Source of the DNA: Candidatus Lernaella stagnicola
GTDB lineage: Bacteria; Lernaellota; Lernaellaia; Lernaellales; Lernaellaceae
Direction: 5' to 3'
DNA length: 64,000 nt
Assembly: GCA_030765525.1 (NCBI GenBank)
Contig: JAVCCK010000042.1
Coordinates: forward strand, 62,001 to 126,000
Position numbers and translations under genes: made by a program. The notes under the pieces were generated by a model that had not been told where the DNA came from, made no database searches, and saw only the letters and a program-made list of their open reading frames with translations. How positions within the stretch are numbered: position 1 is the first letter of the stretch; every line of letters starts with the position of its first letter. Below, piece by piece: positions 1-8,696 of this stretch.

Positions 1-41
1 ACGAATAAATCGCCTTACCGGCCATCGTTTCCTTCGGTCGG

Positions 42-698
42 TTATGGGGCCGGCACTACCGGTGCAGCCGGTTGCGGCGCCCTTTTGTCCTGCGGCCTGT
101 CCGCGGCCGGCGGCTTGCCCAGGTTAAGAAGCTGACCGATATCCGGATCGACCATCCACGTATCAGCGTCCTCGTACCAATACCAATATTGACGAATCAG
201 GGGCGAGCGCACGCTCGAAGACGGCGCCACGTTCAAATTGACAAATCGCACCAACACCAATCCGTACCAAACTTTGGGGACATGTTTTCGCTTTACCGCG
301 TCAGCCGCTTTTTGCTTCTCTTTGTCCGGAACCTGTAAACTCACCGGCGTCTCGGGGCGATCGCCGCCCGGCTCCGGGGCCGCCACCTCTCCCGGCATAT
401 AAGGAAAAGATTTCGCACTCACCGCGGCATAAGTAACCTTGTAGCTTTCCATATGAACCCGCGCATAAACCTGCTCGGCCGCCATCATAAACTCAGGCTG
501 CCGCTCCGGAATGACCATTTGCACGGCTTCGTCGTAATACCGCCAGGCGACCATGCGATTGAAATCGAGCGCCGCCTTCATCAGTTCCTCTTGCAGGTTC
601 TCCTGCTTTCGCAGGATCCGGTTTTCGGCGTGACAGGAAAACAGAAAAAACAACGCCAGCACCAGCGTTAGCGAAAACAGACGTCGTCCCTGCAACAT
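42..698 (-). CDS. Putative lipoprotein, 218 aa
   Basis: Function is not recognised. The protein starts with a short basic head, a hydrophobic stretch (LFSLTLVLALFFLF) and a Cys in the context FSC at about residue 22, which fits a type II signal peptide and lipid anchoring. The rest is a mixed alpha/beta region with a Pro/Ala-rich tail. I chose the ATG at 698 because GAGG lies 7-10 nt upstream and because it puts the signal sequence at the N-terminus; the frame is open further upstream to 923 but that extension would bury the signal. It is divergent from the gene at 820. Confidence 0.7.
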   Translation of the reverse strand: MLQGRRLFSLTLVLALFFLFSCHAENRILRKQENLQEELMKAALDFNRMVAWRYYDEAVQMVIPERQPEFMMAAEQVYARVHMESYKVTYAAVSAKSFPYMPGEVAAPEPGGDRPETPVSLQVPDKEKQKAADAVKRKHVPKVWYGLVLVRFVNLNVAPSSSVRSPLIRQYWYWYEDADTWMVDPDIGQLLNLGKPPAADRPQDKRAPQPAAPVVPAP

Positions 699-819
699 AG
701 AAAACCTCTTCTTTCGGTGATCGAAACCTGCTGCTATAAAGCCACAACCAACCGCCGACCGCAACTGAAGAACCTGATTCCTTCTAGACCTCGTAGTCGC
801 GTCCGTGTAGGCTGCCGCC

Positions 820-1452
820 ATGTCGTTCTGGAAAGACCAACTCCGTTTCGAACTAAGAAACACACCGCGAAGCCTACGCTTGCTGGCTCGCAGACTCGGC
901 CTCGTCCAGACGCTCGCCGTCACCGCCGAACTCGCGGCTCATCAAGCGATCGGCCGGCCGTGGCGCGGTTATCCACCACCAACAAGCAAGAAGGAAAAAG
1001 CCAGCCGCAAGCAAGCGGGACCCGCCATCCTTCTTTATCAAATCCTCAAACGGCGCTTCGGCGACTATGAGGCTCTCGACATAACCGGCGAAATCGTCAC
1101 GGCGGGCGCTGTCGAGTTTCTATCCATCGTAGTTCCCGTCGTGCGACCGGAAGACTACGAAAACGTCCCCCAAGCCGAGCAGCTTCGACGACTCACCGAA
1201 GTCGCCGACCGCTTCCCCAACGGTGACATTGCGCCGCCCCATATCGAGGCGGACCTTTCCTTTGGATACGACGTCGTTCGTTGCCACTTTCCCGAGTTAT
1301 TCAAAATGCTCGGCGTGCCGGAACTCGCGCCCTTGTTTTGCCGGGGCGACAAAATCTTCTTCGACCGCCATCAACCGTACCTGGAGATGCGGCGGACCAC
1401 GACCATCGCCGAAGGCGGCGAGGTATGCGATTTTCGGTTTTTCTGGAAATAA
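820..1452 (+). CDS. L-2-amino-thiazoline-4-carboxylic acid hydrolase-like protein
   Basis: The C-terminal half has the hallmark block of the ATC hydrolase-like family: FGYDVVRCHFPELF, then a GVPELAPLFCRGDK segment and a closing EVCDFRF motif. Family members are described as hydrolases of the thiazoline ring on the route to L-cysteine, but most are uncharacterised and many are fused to or paired with other functions, so the substrate is uncertain. Length (210 aa) is normal for the family. No convincing Shine-Dalgarno site precedes the ATG; a TAGGCT box lies 6 nt upstream, so a leaderless mRNA is possible. It is convergent with the DUF4388 gene at 1477. Confidence 0.72.
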   Translation: MSFWKDQLRFELRNTPRSLRLLARRLGLVQTLAVTAELAAHQAIGRPWRGYPPPTSKKEKASRKQAGPAILLYQILKRRFGDYEALDITGEIVTAGAVEFLSIVVPVVRPEDYENVPQAEQLRRLTEVADRFPNGDIAPPHIEADLSFGYDVVRCHFPELFKMLGVPELAPLFCRGDKIFFDRHQPYLEMRRTTTIAEGGEVCDFRFFWK

Positions 1453-1476
1453 GAAACAAATGACTTTGGCTTCGAG

Positions 1477-3399
1477 TTATTTCTCCGAGGCATTCGCTTT
1501 GGGCGGCGGCGTTTCACCTTTACGCTTCGCGGCCATACGTTCGTCGAATTCTTTGTCGGCGGCCCGCTCCCTTTCGAGAAATTCCTTGACGGCCTTATCA
1601 CGCTCGCCATGTTTCTCGCCGGTGCGGATTTCATGCAGCAGTATCTTGGCGAAACGGTTTTTCTCTTCGAGTTGCAGCACGCGCTGCAGTGCTTCGATGG
1701 CCTGTTTCGTCTTGCGTTCGTGTTTGTACATCAAGCCAAGACAAAGATTGGTGATAGGCGAATTCGGCGACATGGCCAGCCCGCGTCTGATCATCTGACG
1801 GGCTCGTTCGGCTCCGCGCACATCCCGCAGATGATCGCGAATGAAATACGCCAGCCCGAGCTCGGCCCAATACTCGCCGTCCTTTTCGTAGACCTCCAAC
1901 GCGGATTCCAATTCAATGATCGCTTGCGGCAGATCCTCCTTCGTGAACAAGTAGCTCTCGCCCTTTTGCCGTAAAATGTCCGCGCCGAATTCAATGAAAT
2001 CCGGGTCGAATATCTTGTACCGATATGCGCGGCGACTTGCCTGTTCCTTCAGAAAATCGTACGCCTTGGCGATGTGCCCTCTGAATTGCCGATGGAGCTG
2101 CTCCTCCAAACCTTGGCTGTTGCGAATGGCCGCATCGACTTCCGCGATTCGCCGCTCGTGAACCTCCCGCACTTTCGCGTCGTTCGCGGTCCAATGGACA
2201 CTCAAAACTTCGAACATCGTTCCTTGTTCGATGATTTTCAGGTCTTCCGTCAACTGTTGGATCCGTATCATCACCCGATCTTCGCGGCTTTCTTTGAAGA
2301 ACCCGACCAGACCCAGTAAGTAAAGCGACCAAACCATCCGTTTCGTCTGTTCCGGTTTCAAATTCGTGACGATCATCACGCGTTTTAGGGGCGCGTCTCG
2401 CTCGGCCACGATGGTGTAGAACTTCTCGAGCCCTTCCCCGAATTCAAAATCTCCGACCCTGAAGTTCGGCCGCTCGACAACACCGAGAAACAAATCCATC
2501 CGCTCGCGGAGTTCCTCGTCAATCCATTCGATGGGATAGCGTTTCCAAATAAGGTTGAACATCAAGCGCGGAAAATCGATGTGAATACGCGCGACCTTTC
2601 CCGGCAGGCCCGTCGTCGGCCGGAAAACATACGTCCCCTCCGACCACGCGAACAAATCCGTCAATTTCACCTCAACCTGGATTCGCAACATCTCGCCGAG
2701 CCGCTTATCACGAATCGCGCCCATCTCCACCAATTCCACACCTTGTAAACGACCCGAGTGCTTGGCGCGCCGTAATGATTCGACCACATCATGCTGTTCC
2801 AGAAGACCCGCTCGCTGGATTACGCGACCTAAACACTCGCCCGGTATGAACGGAGATGACGACACATTCACCAAGTCGCCATCCTCAAAGAATAAAGTCT
2901 TGTGCTGTTGTTCCGGACCGTGAAGGCGCAAGACACCCGTACGCTTCCGCGTATAAAAGTCCAGCATTAACGGAAAGAAACCGGCCAACGTCCACTCGCC
3001 GCGCTCTTCCGCACCGGCCGCCGCCGTAACTTCAGCCTCGCGACCCGTGGCTTTTTTCGTGGCGGGTCCGGTTGGATCCTCATCCGGAGTATCGGCAACC
3101 TCCGAGCCTTCGGCCGTCGGCTCGTCGTCTTGTTCCCTTTCGCCCGCCTCGTGTATCAATTGTCGTTTGATCGAAGCGTCGGCGAACAGGATCAGGTCGC
3201 TCTGCACCAATTTTGTAAGGATTCGCTCGAGTTCCAGGCGCTCAATGCGGCATGCCGACATGAGTTCCTTGAGCGAAATCAAGCCGTTGACGCGGGACAG
3301 AACAAACACGTCCCTCTCATTCAAAGCCACCGGCAAGTTCGTAAAATCAACTCGTGTATTTAGGGTGGGAACGTGTTCCCAAAACGAAGCACTAAGCAT
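1477..3399 (-). CDS. DUF4388 (PATAN-type) protein with DnaJ-like and TPR C-terminus
   Basis: Residues 1-85 look like a winged-helix-type region (VFVLSRVNGLISLKELMSAC). After a charged linker, about residues 135-290 form a DUF4388/PATAN domain (WTLAGFFPLMLDFYTRKRTG, then LFFEDGDLVNVSSS). Around residues 390-460 there is a J-domain-like helical segment (FEVLSVHW with HIAKAYDFL), and the last 180 residues carry TPR-like helices (AIIELESALEVYEKDGEYWAELG and AIEALQRVLQLEE). The protein is cytoplasmic. DUF4388 proteins of deltaproteobacteria are usually linked to signalling or gliding-type regulation, but no partner is visible here. AGGGA lies about 5-9 nt before the ATG. Confidence 0.8.
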   Translation of the reverse strand: MLSASFWEHVPTLNTRVDFTNLPVALNERDVFVLSRVNGLISLKELMSACRIERLELERILTKLVQSDLILFADASIKRQLIHEAGEREQDDEPTAEGSEVADTPDEDPTGPATKKATGREAEVTAAAGAEERGEWTLAGFFPLMLDFYTRKRTGVLRLHGPEQQHKTLFFEDGDLVNVSSSPFIPGECLGRVIQRAGLLEQHDVVESLRRAKHSGRLQGVELVEMGAIRDKRLGEMLRIQVEVKLTDLFAWSEGTYVFRPTTGLPGKVARIHIDFPRLMFNLIWKRYPIEWIDEELRERMDLFLGVVERPNFRVGDFEFGEGLEKFYTIVAERDAPLKRVMIVTNLKPEQTKRMVWSLYLLGLVGFFKESREDRVMIRIQQLTEDLKIIEQGTMFEVLSVHWTANDAKVREVHERRIAEVDAAIRNSQGLEEQLHRQFRGHIAKAYDFLKEQASRRAYRYKIFDPDFIEFGADILRQKGESYLFTKEDLPQAIIELESALEVYEKDGEYWAELGLAYFIRDHLRDVRGAERARQMIRRGLAMSPNSPITNLCLGLMYKHERKTKQAIEALQRVLQLEEKNRFAKILLHEIRTGEKHGERDKAVKEFLERERAADKEFDERMAAKRKGETPPPKANASEK

Positions 3400-3515
3400 T
3401 GCATCCCTATCGCGTGAGTTGTAACTTCGTTCGAACCGGGTAAATTACCCGCGTGGCCGGTCGGATCCAGAAGAGCCGCGCCACGTCACGAATCGAAACG
3501 TAAACAGTTCACCGG

Positions 3516-4574
3516 CTACGGCGCGTAATAATCAAGTTCCGGTCGAAGCATCTCGGCCGTCGCTTTGTTACCCAGGGAATTGGTCATCGATCCAACGATT
3601 CGTACGCCGCCGTCCTTGACTTTCCCCTCGAACAGCACCGTTCGATCATCGTCTGGATCGAGGCTACCCAACCGCAAGCTCATCGCGTCCTTAACCATTC
3701 GGCCGTTGAACGTGACCTGGCCGTCACCCATCACGGGCTTCAACACGTGCGGTTCGTCAATACGATCCAATGAGGTCAACGACTCATACAATTTACACGT
3801 GAAAATGCCCCTCAAGTCTCCGCCGCCAAGCTCCTGAAATTGCGTTGTACACGTGACTTCCCTGCCTTCGTCATCTGAAAAAACGGCCGTGTATTCGCCG
3901 TCCAGCGCGACATCTTTGGGCATATACATAAACCCGACAATCAGAACGACGAAAAACAGAAGAATCAGTGGCAGAGTCCGCGTTAGCAGATACTTGTTAC
4001 GAGCCCGCGTATTCGCGTACTCATTTTGCGTCGTCGCGTAACTGCTTGCCGGTTTTTCCGGGGCGAGTTCCTCGAGTTGTTCGACAATGGCGTCCGTATC
4101 CATGCCGTCGGACGAGCCGTCATCGTCCGTGTCTTTCTCGTCTCCGTATTGTCGAGCCGAAACTTCCAACGCGCTGGAGCTAACCGAGCCCATTTTCTCG
4201 CCGCGTTGGTAGGCTGATACATCGTCGCTGGGGTCCATCAGGACGTTGGCCATTGTCCCAACCTCCACGTCTCCCCCGGCTGGTGCTTCTTTCGAACGGC
4301 CCTCGTGTTGGGCGTCCGGCGGCACTTTTCCCGTGTCGATTTCGTACCGCTGCGTGGGACGCGGCCCGGCATCGAATTCCTCGAACGCTGATTCCATTTC
4401 CTGAGTGCGATCCAATTTCGCCGCGAGGCGTCCCTCGCCCCGACGGCGCTTCTGTTTTGGACGGCTCGCCGCGTGGCGCTTGAAAGCCACTGATAGACCG
4501 CACTGTGGACACGCACCCTCAGATACTGATGTTTCCGCTCCGCAGCGCGGACACCGCAAAATTCTCTCGGTCAT
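3516..4574 (-). CDS. Zinc-ribbon, single-span membrane protein
   Basis: The N-terminus is a Cys4 zinc ribbon (CPRCG, then CPQCG) followed by a basic, low-complexity cytoplasmic region of about 170 residues. One transmembrane helix (TLPLILLFFVVLIVGFMYM, near residue 200) leads into a 130-residue C-terminal domain rich in beta strands with repeated charged turns (LDGEYTAVFSDDEGREV). The topology suggests a cytoplasmic ribbon with a periplasmic sensor or binding domain. Function is unknown. It is on the same strand as the DUF4388 gene, 116 nt upstream of it. Confidence 0.7.
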   Translation of the reverse strand: MTERILRCPRCGAETSVSEGACPQCGLSVAFKRHAASRPKQKRRRGEGRLAAKLDRTQEMESAFEEFDAGPRPTQRYEIDTGKVPPDAQHEGRSKEAPAGGDVEVGTMANVLMDPSDDVSAYQRGEKMGSVSSSALEVSARQYGDEKDTDDDGSSDGMDTDAIVEQLEELAPEKPASSYATTQNEYANTRARNKYLLTRTLPLILLFFVVLIVGFMYMPKDVALDGEYTAVFSDDEGREVTCTTQFQELGGGDLRGIFTCKLYESLTSLDRIDEPHVLKPVMGDGQVTFNGRMVKDAMSLRLGSLDPDDDRTVLFEGKVKDGGVRIVGSMTNSLGNKATAEMLRPELDYYAP

Positions 4575-4755
4575 CGAGGAAGCCTTTTCTCTATGTTGTC
4601 CGCCTACTTACAATCCAGTGACCCGATATTCCCCCGCAAAACGAGCCTAATTCCCTGTTGCGCCGCATTATGCGTCAATATCGCCGGACGTTCAATAGTC
4701 AGCCCGCGTGCAAAACCCGACGTAAGCCGGACCACCCTGCGGCCGGCCGATTTCC

Positions 4756-5742
4756 CTAGTTCGGCCCCGATTTCTCGCTATTCGGCCCTATCTTCTTCCC
4801 GCTAATCGAATCTTGTCTGCCGCGCCACAGCCAACCTTCACTGACTTGACAGTTTTCCCCGTCACACCGCGTCGCATGGAATGAAATCATTGCCGTCGGT
4901 AAATTGTTCTGCCAAGCGTATCCCGTTTCCACCGCCTCGTATTCTCCGGATCCGTACCGTTTCTGCAGGTCAAAAAGTCGCGCCTTGATCTCCGCCTCAC
5001 TCCACGAGCGCAAATACAAAAAAGCGACTGCCGCCAAGCCCCACTCACTATCGAAACCCAAAATACATTCCCGGTGTTTATCGTCCTGCCGCCACCGCCG
5101 CCCTTCCAGACCGGCGAAGAAATCCGTTTCCTCGCCCGGATCATCCCAAAGCTGCCGCACGTTATATTCATTCATCCCGAATCGAAGACCCTCAATCTTC
5201 AGTTCCGCCGCCGCCTTCTTCCGCCAGCGCCCCCGCGATTCGTCCATCGCGCCAAACGCAACTCGATCCACATACGTCGCGATGATTTCGTTTCCTTCTT
5301 GCTTCAGAAAGATCTTCGTGGGTTCGGCATCGTATTCCAGGAAAAGTGTCTCGCCTCGTGACAGGTCGGCCGCTAAATCGTAACCGCGATCGAATCGTTC
5401 TTTGAACCCGAACGCCTCATCCAAGGAGCCCGCGCGATGAACTCGCACCCGTAGCAAACGATCTTCCCAAAAAGTCATCGTCAGATGCGTCGCCCCGCGC
5501 GTGAGCCATTTCGGTTTGGTCTCGCGCCCCCGAAAAGGAGATTCCACGATCCAGTTCTGCCCGCGCGGCGTGTCGTAGCCCAAAAGACGCGCTTGGTCTC
5601 CCGGATACACGCTTCGCAACTGGTCCAGCCCCATGCCCATTTTGATCGGGCCGAGTTCAAACGCCTCCCCCTGGCCGGGAAGCCGTTGGCAGCCCACCAA
5701 AAACACGAAGAACAAAACGATGAAAAATACCCGTCGATTCAT
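4756..5742 (-). CDS. Putative lipoprotein, 328 aa
   Basis: There is a clear type II signal (VFFIVLFFVFLVGC, lipobox Cys at residue 18). The mature protein contains two related segments, each starting with a G-hydrophobic-G-Met turn (ELGPIKMGMGLDQLRSVYPG and ELKIEGLRFGMNEYNVRQLW). This suggests a tandem duplication of a small domain that resembles periplasmic proteins with a G-M-x-hydrophobic start. Function is unknown. Its ATG overlaps the rtcB stop codon by 4 nt, so it is translationally coupled to rtcB. Confidence 0.7.
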   Translation of the reverse strand: MNRRVFFIVLFFVFLVGCQRLPGQGEAFELGPIKMGMGLDQLRSVYPGDQARLLGYDTPRGQNWIVESPFRGRETKPKWLTRGATHLTMTFWEDRLLRVRVHRAGSLDEAFGFKERFDRGYDLAADLSRGETLFLEYDAEPTKIFLKQEGNEIIATYVDRVAFGAMDESRGRWRKKAAAELKIEGLRFGMNEYNVRQLWDDPGEETDFFAGLEGRRWRQDDKHRECILGFDSEWGLAAVAFLYLRSWSEAEIKARLFDLQKRYGSGEYEAVETGYAWQNNLPTAMISFHATRCDGENCQVSEGWLWRGRQDSISGKKIGPNSEKSGPN

Positions 5743-7178
5743 CCTTTGATCACCACCAGAGGTTTTAATCTAGCCACTTTTCGAGCCAATCCCGCCCCCT
5801 CGACTACGTCCACGACGCTTGCCACATCCTTGTATGCCGCCGGCATCTCTTCGGCCAACGTTTTTCGTTTCTGCGCCCGCACGATGATACCGTCGGCCGC
5901 CAATTCCTCATCGATCAGCCGGTTCTTGGCCTGCTTCGTGGCCGCCGTGCGCGACAACAGCCGACCCGCACCGTGGCACGCGCTACCGAAAGTCTCCGCC
6001 ATCGCTGCCGGTTCTCCCACAAGAACCCAACTCTCCCGGCCCATGTCGCCGGGCACCAACACGGGTTGTCCGACCGAGCGATAGCGCGACGGTACGTCAC
6101 GATGGCCCGCCGGATACGCCCGCGTGGCTCCCTTCCGGTGAACGACAAGTCGACGCTGTTTTCCGTCAACCTCATGTTTCTCAATTTTCGCGATATTGTG
6201 CGCCACGTCGTATATCGTTCGCATCTGCACTTCCCGCGGCGCCACAGCCAGGGCCGCCAACAACGCCCGCTCGACCAACGCCATCAACACGTGGCGGTTG
6301 GCGAATGCGAAATTCGCGGCAGCCGCCATCGCCCCGAGATAGCGCTGTCCCGCCGCGCTCGTTACATGCGCGCACGCCAGTTGGCGATCCGGCAACTCTA
6401 ACTTGTTTTTCTGGACGTAACGCGCCATCACCGACAGAAAATCATCGCACACTTGGTGGCCCAGCCCGCGACTGCCGCTGTGTACCATGAACGTCAACTG
6501 TCCGCGCCGAAGCCCGAACGCGTCGGCCGCTTGGCGGTCAAACACTTCGTCCACCACGCCGACCTCGCAGAAATGGTTGCCGCTTCCCAACGTGCCAAGC
6601 TGTCCTTTGCCGCGTTTGAGCGCCGTATCGCTCACCTCGTCCGGATTAGCGCCCGGCAGACAACCTTCGCTTTCCAGCCGTTCCAGATCGCCGGCATCAC
6701 CGTATCCCTCGCGCGCCGCCCAGGCAGCGCCCTCCGCCAAGACACGTCGCAGATTCGCCGTCGTCAAGCGAACTTCTCCGCCACGCCCCAACCCGGCGGG
6801 AATCGTGGCAAACAGTGAATCGGCGATACGCTCGATGTCCCGTCCTTCCAGATCCTGAACGTCCAACGCACTCGCCGCCAAACGCACCCCGCAGTTGATG
6901 TCGTAGCCCACGCCGCCCGGCGAGACGACGCCTTCGTCATAGTCGAAAGCCGCCACGCCGCCGATCGGAAAACCGTACCCCCAATGAATATCCGGCATCG
7001 CCAAACTGGCGCTCACGATGCCCGGCAAATGAGCCACGTTGCGCACTTGCGTGGCGGCATTATCCTTCTCGAGTATGGCTTCAAGAACCGCGTCGGCGTA
7101 AATCCGCCCCGGCACCCGCATGCCGCCTTCCCGCGGCAATTCGAGCCGGAAGGGGTCGATTCGCCTCCAACGCGTCAT
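5739..7178 (-). CDS. rtcB: RNA-splicing ligase RtcB
   Basis: GTP- and metal-dependent ligase joining 2',3'-cyclic phosphate (3'-phosphate) ends to 5'-OH ends in RNA repair or tRNA splicing. The full 479-aa length matches the family. Expected metal and catalytic residues are present and evenly placed: Cys96 in DINCGVR, His202 in GSGNHF, His233 in HSGSRGLGH, His327 in DVAHNIAK, the guanylate-accepting His402 in CHGAGR, and Lys478 in the terminal VVIKG. The ATG has GAGGAG upstream. It is flanked by a thioesterase gene (58 nt upstream) and a coupled lipoprotein gene; no archease or RtcA gene is nearby. Confidence 0.97.
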   Translation of the reverse strand: MTRWRRIDPFRLELPREGGMRVPGRIYADAVLEAILEKDNAATQVRNVAHLPGIVSASLAMPDIHWGYGFPIGGVAAFDYDEGVVSPGGVGYDINCGVRLAASALDVQDLEGRDIERIADSLFATIPAGLGRGGEVRLTTANLRRVLAEGAAWAAREGYGDAGDLERLESEGCLPGANPDEVSDTALKRGKGQLGTLGSGNHFCEVGVVDEVFDRQAADAFGLRRGQLTFMVHSGSRGLGHQVCDDFLSVMARYVQKNKLELPDRQLACAHVTSAAGQRYLGAMAAAANFAFANRHVLMALVERALLAALAVAPREVQMRTIYDVAHNIAKIEKHEVDGKQRRLVVHRKGATRAYPAGHRDVPSRYRSVGQPVLVPGDMGRESWVLVGEPAAMAETFGSACHGAGRLLSRTAATKQAKNRLIDEELAADGIIVRAQKRKTLAEEMPAAYKDVASVVDVVEGAGLARKVARLKPLVVIKG

Positions 7179-7236
7179 CCTTTTCTCCTCGATGCCCTGT
7201 TGCCGAGCGCGGCAACGTGCCCTCGATCACCGCCGG

Positions 7237-7677
7237 TTACTTCGCCTCTTCCCCGTATGTGCGATCTTCCGCGACCGCCCGCAGCGACTCCAAAAACTCC
7301 TTCGGCGGGCGTTTGACCGAGCCGTCCCGCCGCGTGAAAGCGTGCCGCGTATAGCCGCGAACACACAATTCCCCCGATTCGTGCCGGATCTGATACTCGA
7401 AGCGAATCGAGGCCGATCGCACCCAACTGCGACTCAACCAGCATTCCACGCTCAGCAATTCATCGAAGGTCGCCGGTCGTTTGTGCTCAAAATGCATCTC
7501 CACGACCACGATCAGATGCTCTTCCTCTCGAAACATCGCCAGCGGCGGAATCGAAAACTCCCGGAACCACTCCGCGCGCGCCATGTCCATCATGCGCAGG
7601 TAATTCGCGTGATAAACGACACCCAAGGCGTCGGTGTCGCCGAAAATGACACGATACGGAGCTTTGAGAACCGCCAT
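7237..7677 (-). CDS. Acyl-CoA thioesterase, 4-hydroxybenzoyl-CoA thioesterase/YbgC type
   Basis: Hot-dog-fold thioesterase of 146 aa. The active-site block is FGDTDALGVVYHANYLRMMD, with the family's catalytic Asp followed by the VYHANYL stretch. It hydrolyses acyl-CoA or acyl-ACP thioesters in the cytoplasm; the chain preference cannot be read. The start at 7677 is fixed by GGAGG 6 nt upstream; a longer open frame upstream has no such site. A promoter is visible at 7707-7736. It probably begins an operon with rtcB and the following lipoprotein. In many Gram-negatives YbgC goes with tol-pal, which is absent here. Confidence 0.88.
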   Translation of the reverse strand: MAVLKAPYRVIFGDTDALGVVYHANYLRMMDMARAEWFREFSIPPLAMFREEEHLIVVVEMHFEHKRPATFDELLSVECWLSRSWVRSASIRFEYQIRHESGELCVRGYTRHAFTRRDGSVKRPPKEFLESLRAVAEDRTYGEEAK

Positions 7678-7706
7678 CAAGCACCTCCAACACGAAACGA
7701 GTGCCA

Positions 7707-7736
7707 AGTGTAGCAAGCTCGGTCGAAACTTCACAA
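7707..7736 (-). promoter_or_regulatory. Putative promoter of the thioesterase-rtcB operon
   Basis: Minus-strand TTGTGA (7731-7736), 18-nt spacer, TACACT (7707-7712), about 30 nt before the start codon at 7677. Confidence 0.5.
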
Positions 7737-7837
7737 GCAGCGATAATTTTCGCGCCCCGCCGCATCGCACGTTCGCCGGTGTTTTTCGCGATCGAACGTC
7801 TCAACTTTCCCCGTCTCAACGATTCGTTCGATTTTGT

Positions 7838-7865
7838 TTGCATACAGCGTCGTTTTTGTTAGAAT
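7838..7865 (+). promoter_or_regulatory. Putative promoter of the DivIVA operon
   Basis: TTGCAT (7838-7843), 16-nt spacer, TAGAAT (7860-7865), followed by GAGGGAG and the ATG at 7905. Confidence 0.55.
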
Positions 7866-7904
7866 TTCCCCACAAACTCATGTCGCATGCGAGGGAGTGA
7901 GCCG

Positions 7905-8405
7905 ATGAGAATTACGCCACTGGACATCAAGCAGCAACCGTTCAAGAGAGTGCGTAGCCGCTATGATGCGGGCGAAGTCGATTCCTTCTTGAATATGGTC
8001 GCGCTTGAAATGGAAGGTTTGCTGCGCAATCACGAAACGCTGAAAGACGAATTGCGCCGCACAAAGGCTCGGCTCGACGAACTGACCGAAAACGAGAAAA
8101 TCCTCAAAGATGCGATCATCTCAACCCAAAAGTCGGCGGAGACCATCCTCGAAAACGCGAGGCAGAAACGCGAAATCATCATCGCCGAGGCCAAGCTGGA
8201 TGCCGAAACCCTCGTGCGCAACGCTCACGAACAGGTTAAAAAGCTGACCGAAGACGTCACCGAATTGCGGCGGCAACGCGCCCGCGTCGAGGCCGAGTTA
8301 AGCGCCATCCTCCACGCGCATATCAAAATGCTCGAGGCGACGTGCGAGGAGGCCGACCGGCACGACGAAGAGGCCGACAAAGTGGCCATCCTGTCAAAAA
8401 AATAA
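7905..8405 (+). CDS. DivIVA domain-containing protein
   Basis: The N-terminus (MRITPLDIKQQPFKRVRSRY, then YDAGEVDSFLNMVA) is the membrane-binding DivIVA head. It is followed by a long coiled coil (about residues 35-135) with ILENARQKREIIIAEAKLDA-type heptads. DivIVA proteins recognise curved membrane and organise poles, division or growth; in deltaproteobacterial-type genomes this short version commonly precedes a DUF167 (YggU) gene, as here. The ATG at 7905 is chosen over an in-frame codon at 7887 because GAGGGAG lies just upstream. The next gene starts immediately after the stop. Confidence 0.88.
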   Translation: MRITPLDIKQQPFKRVRSRYDAGEVDSFLNMVALEMEGLLRNHETLKDELRRTKARLDELTENEKILKDAIISTQKSAETILENARQKREIIIAEAKLDAETLVRNAHEQVKKLTEDVTELRRQRARVEAELSAILHAHIKMLEATCEEADRHDEEADKVAILSKK

Positions 8406-8696
8406 GTGGCTCTCACGCTCAAAAGCAGCAAAGAAGGCGTCCTGCTCGAGCTACGGGTTTCTCCGAAAGCAAGCGCCGACCGCCTCGGACCGATTCATGC
8501 CGACCGGCTGAAAGTTGCCGTCACCTCCCCGCCCGACAAAGGCAAGGCCAACGCGCATGTCGTAAAACTCCTCGCCAAAAAGCTCGGCATCGCCAAACAC
8601 CAAGTGCGGGTCATCGCCGGGCACACCGACCGCTCCAAAACCGTCGTGATCGAGGGCTTGTCCGCCGGGCAGGTGCGCGCCAAACTCGGCCTATGA
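8406..8696 (+). CDS. DUF167/YggU family protein
   Basis: Small basic protein of 96 aa with the family signature LRVSPKASADRLG, TSPPDKGKANAHVVKLLAK and a VIAGHTDRSKTV block. The biochemical role is unknown. It starts with GTG directly after the DivIVA stop codon and its TGA overlaps the ATG of the next gene, so it is part of a tightly coupled four-gene operon. Confidence 0.9.
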   Translation: MALTLKSSKEGVLLELRVSPKASADRLGPIHADRLKVAVTSPPDKGKANAHVVKLLAKKLGIAKHQVRVIAGHTDRSKTVVIEGLSAGQVRAKLGL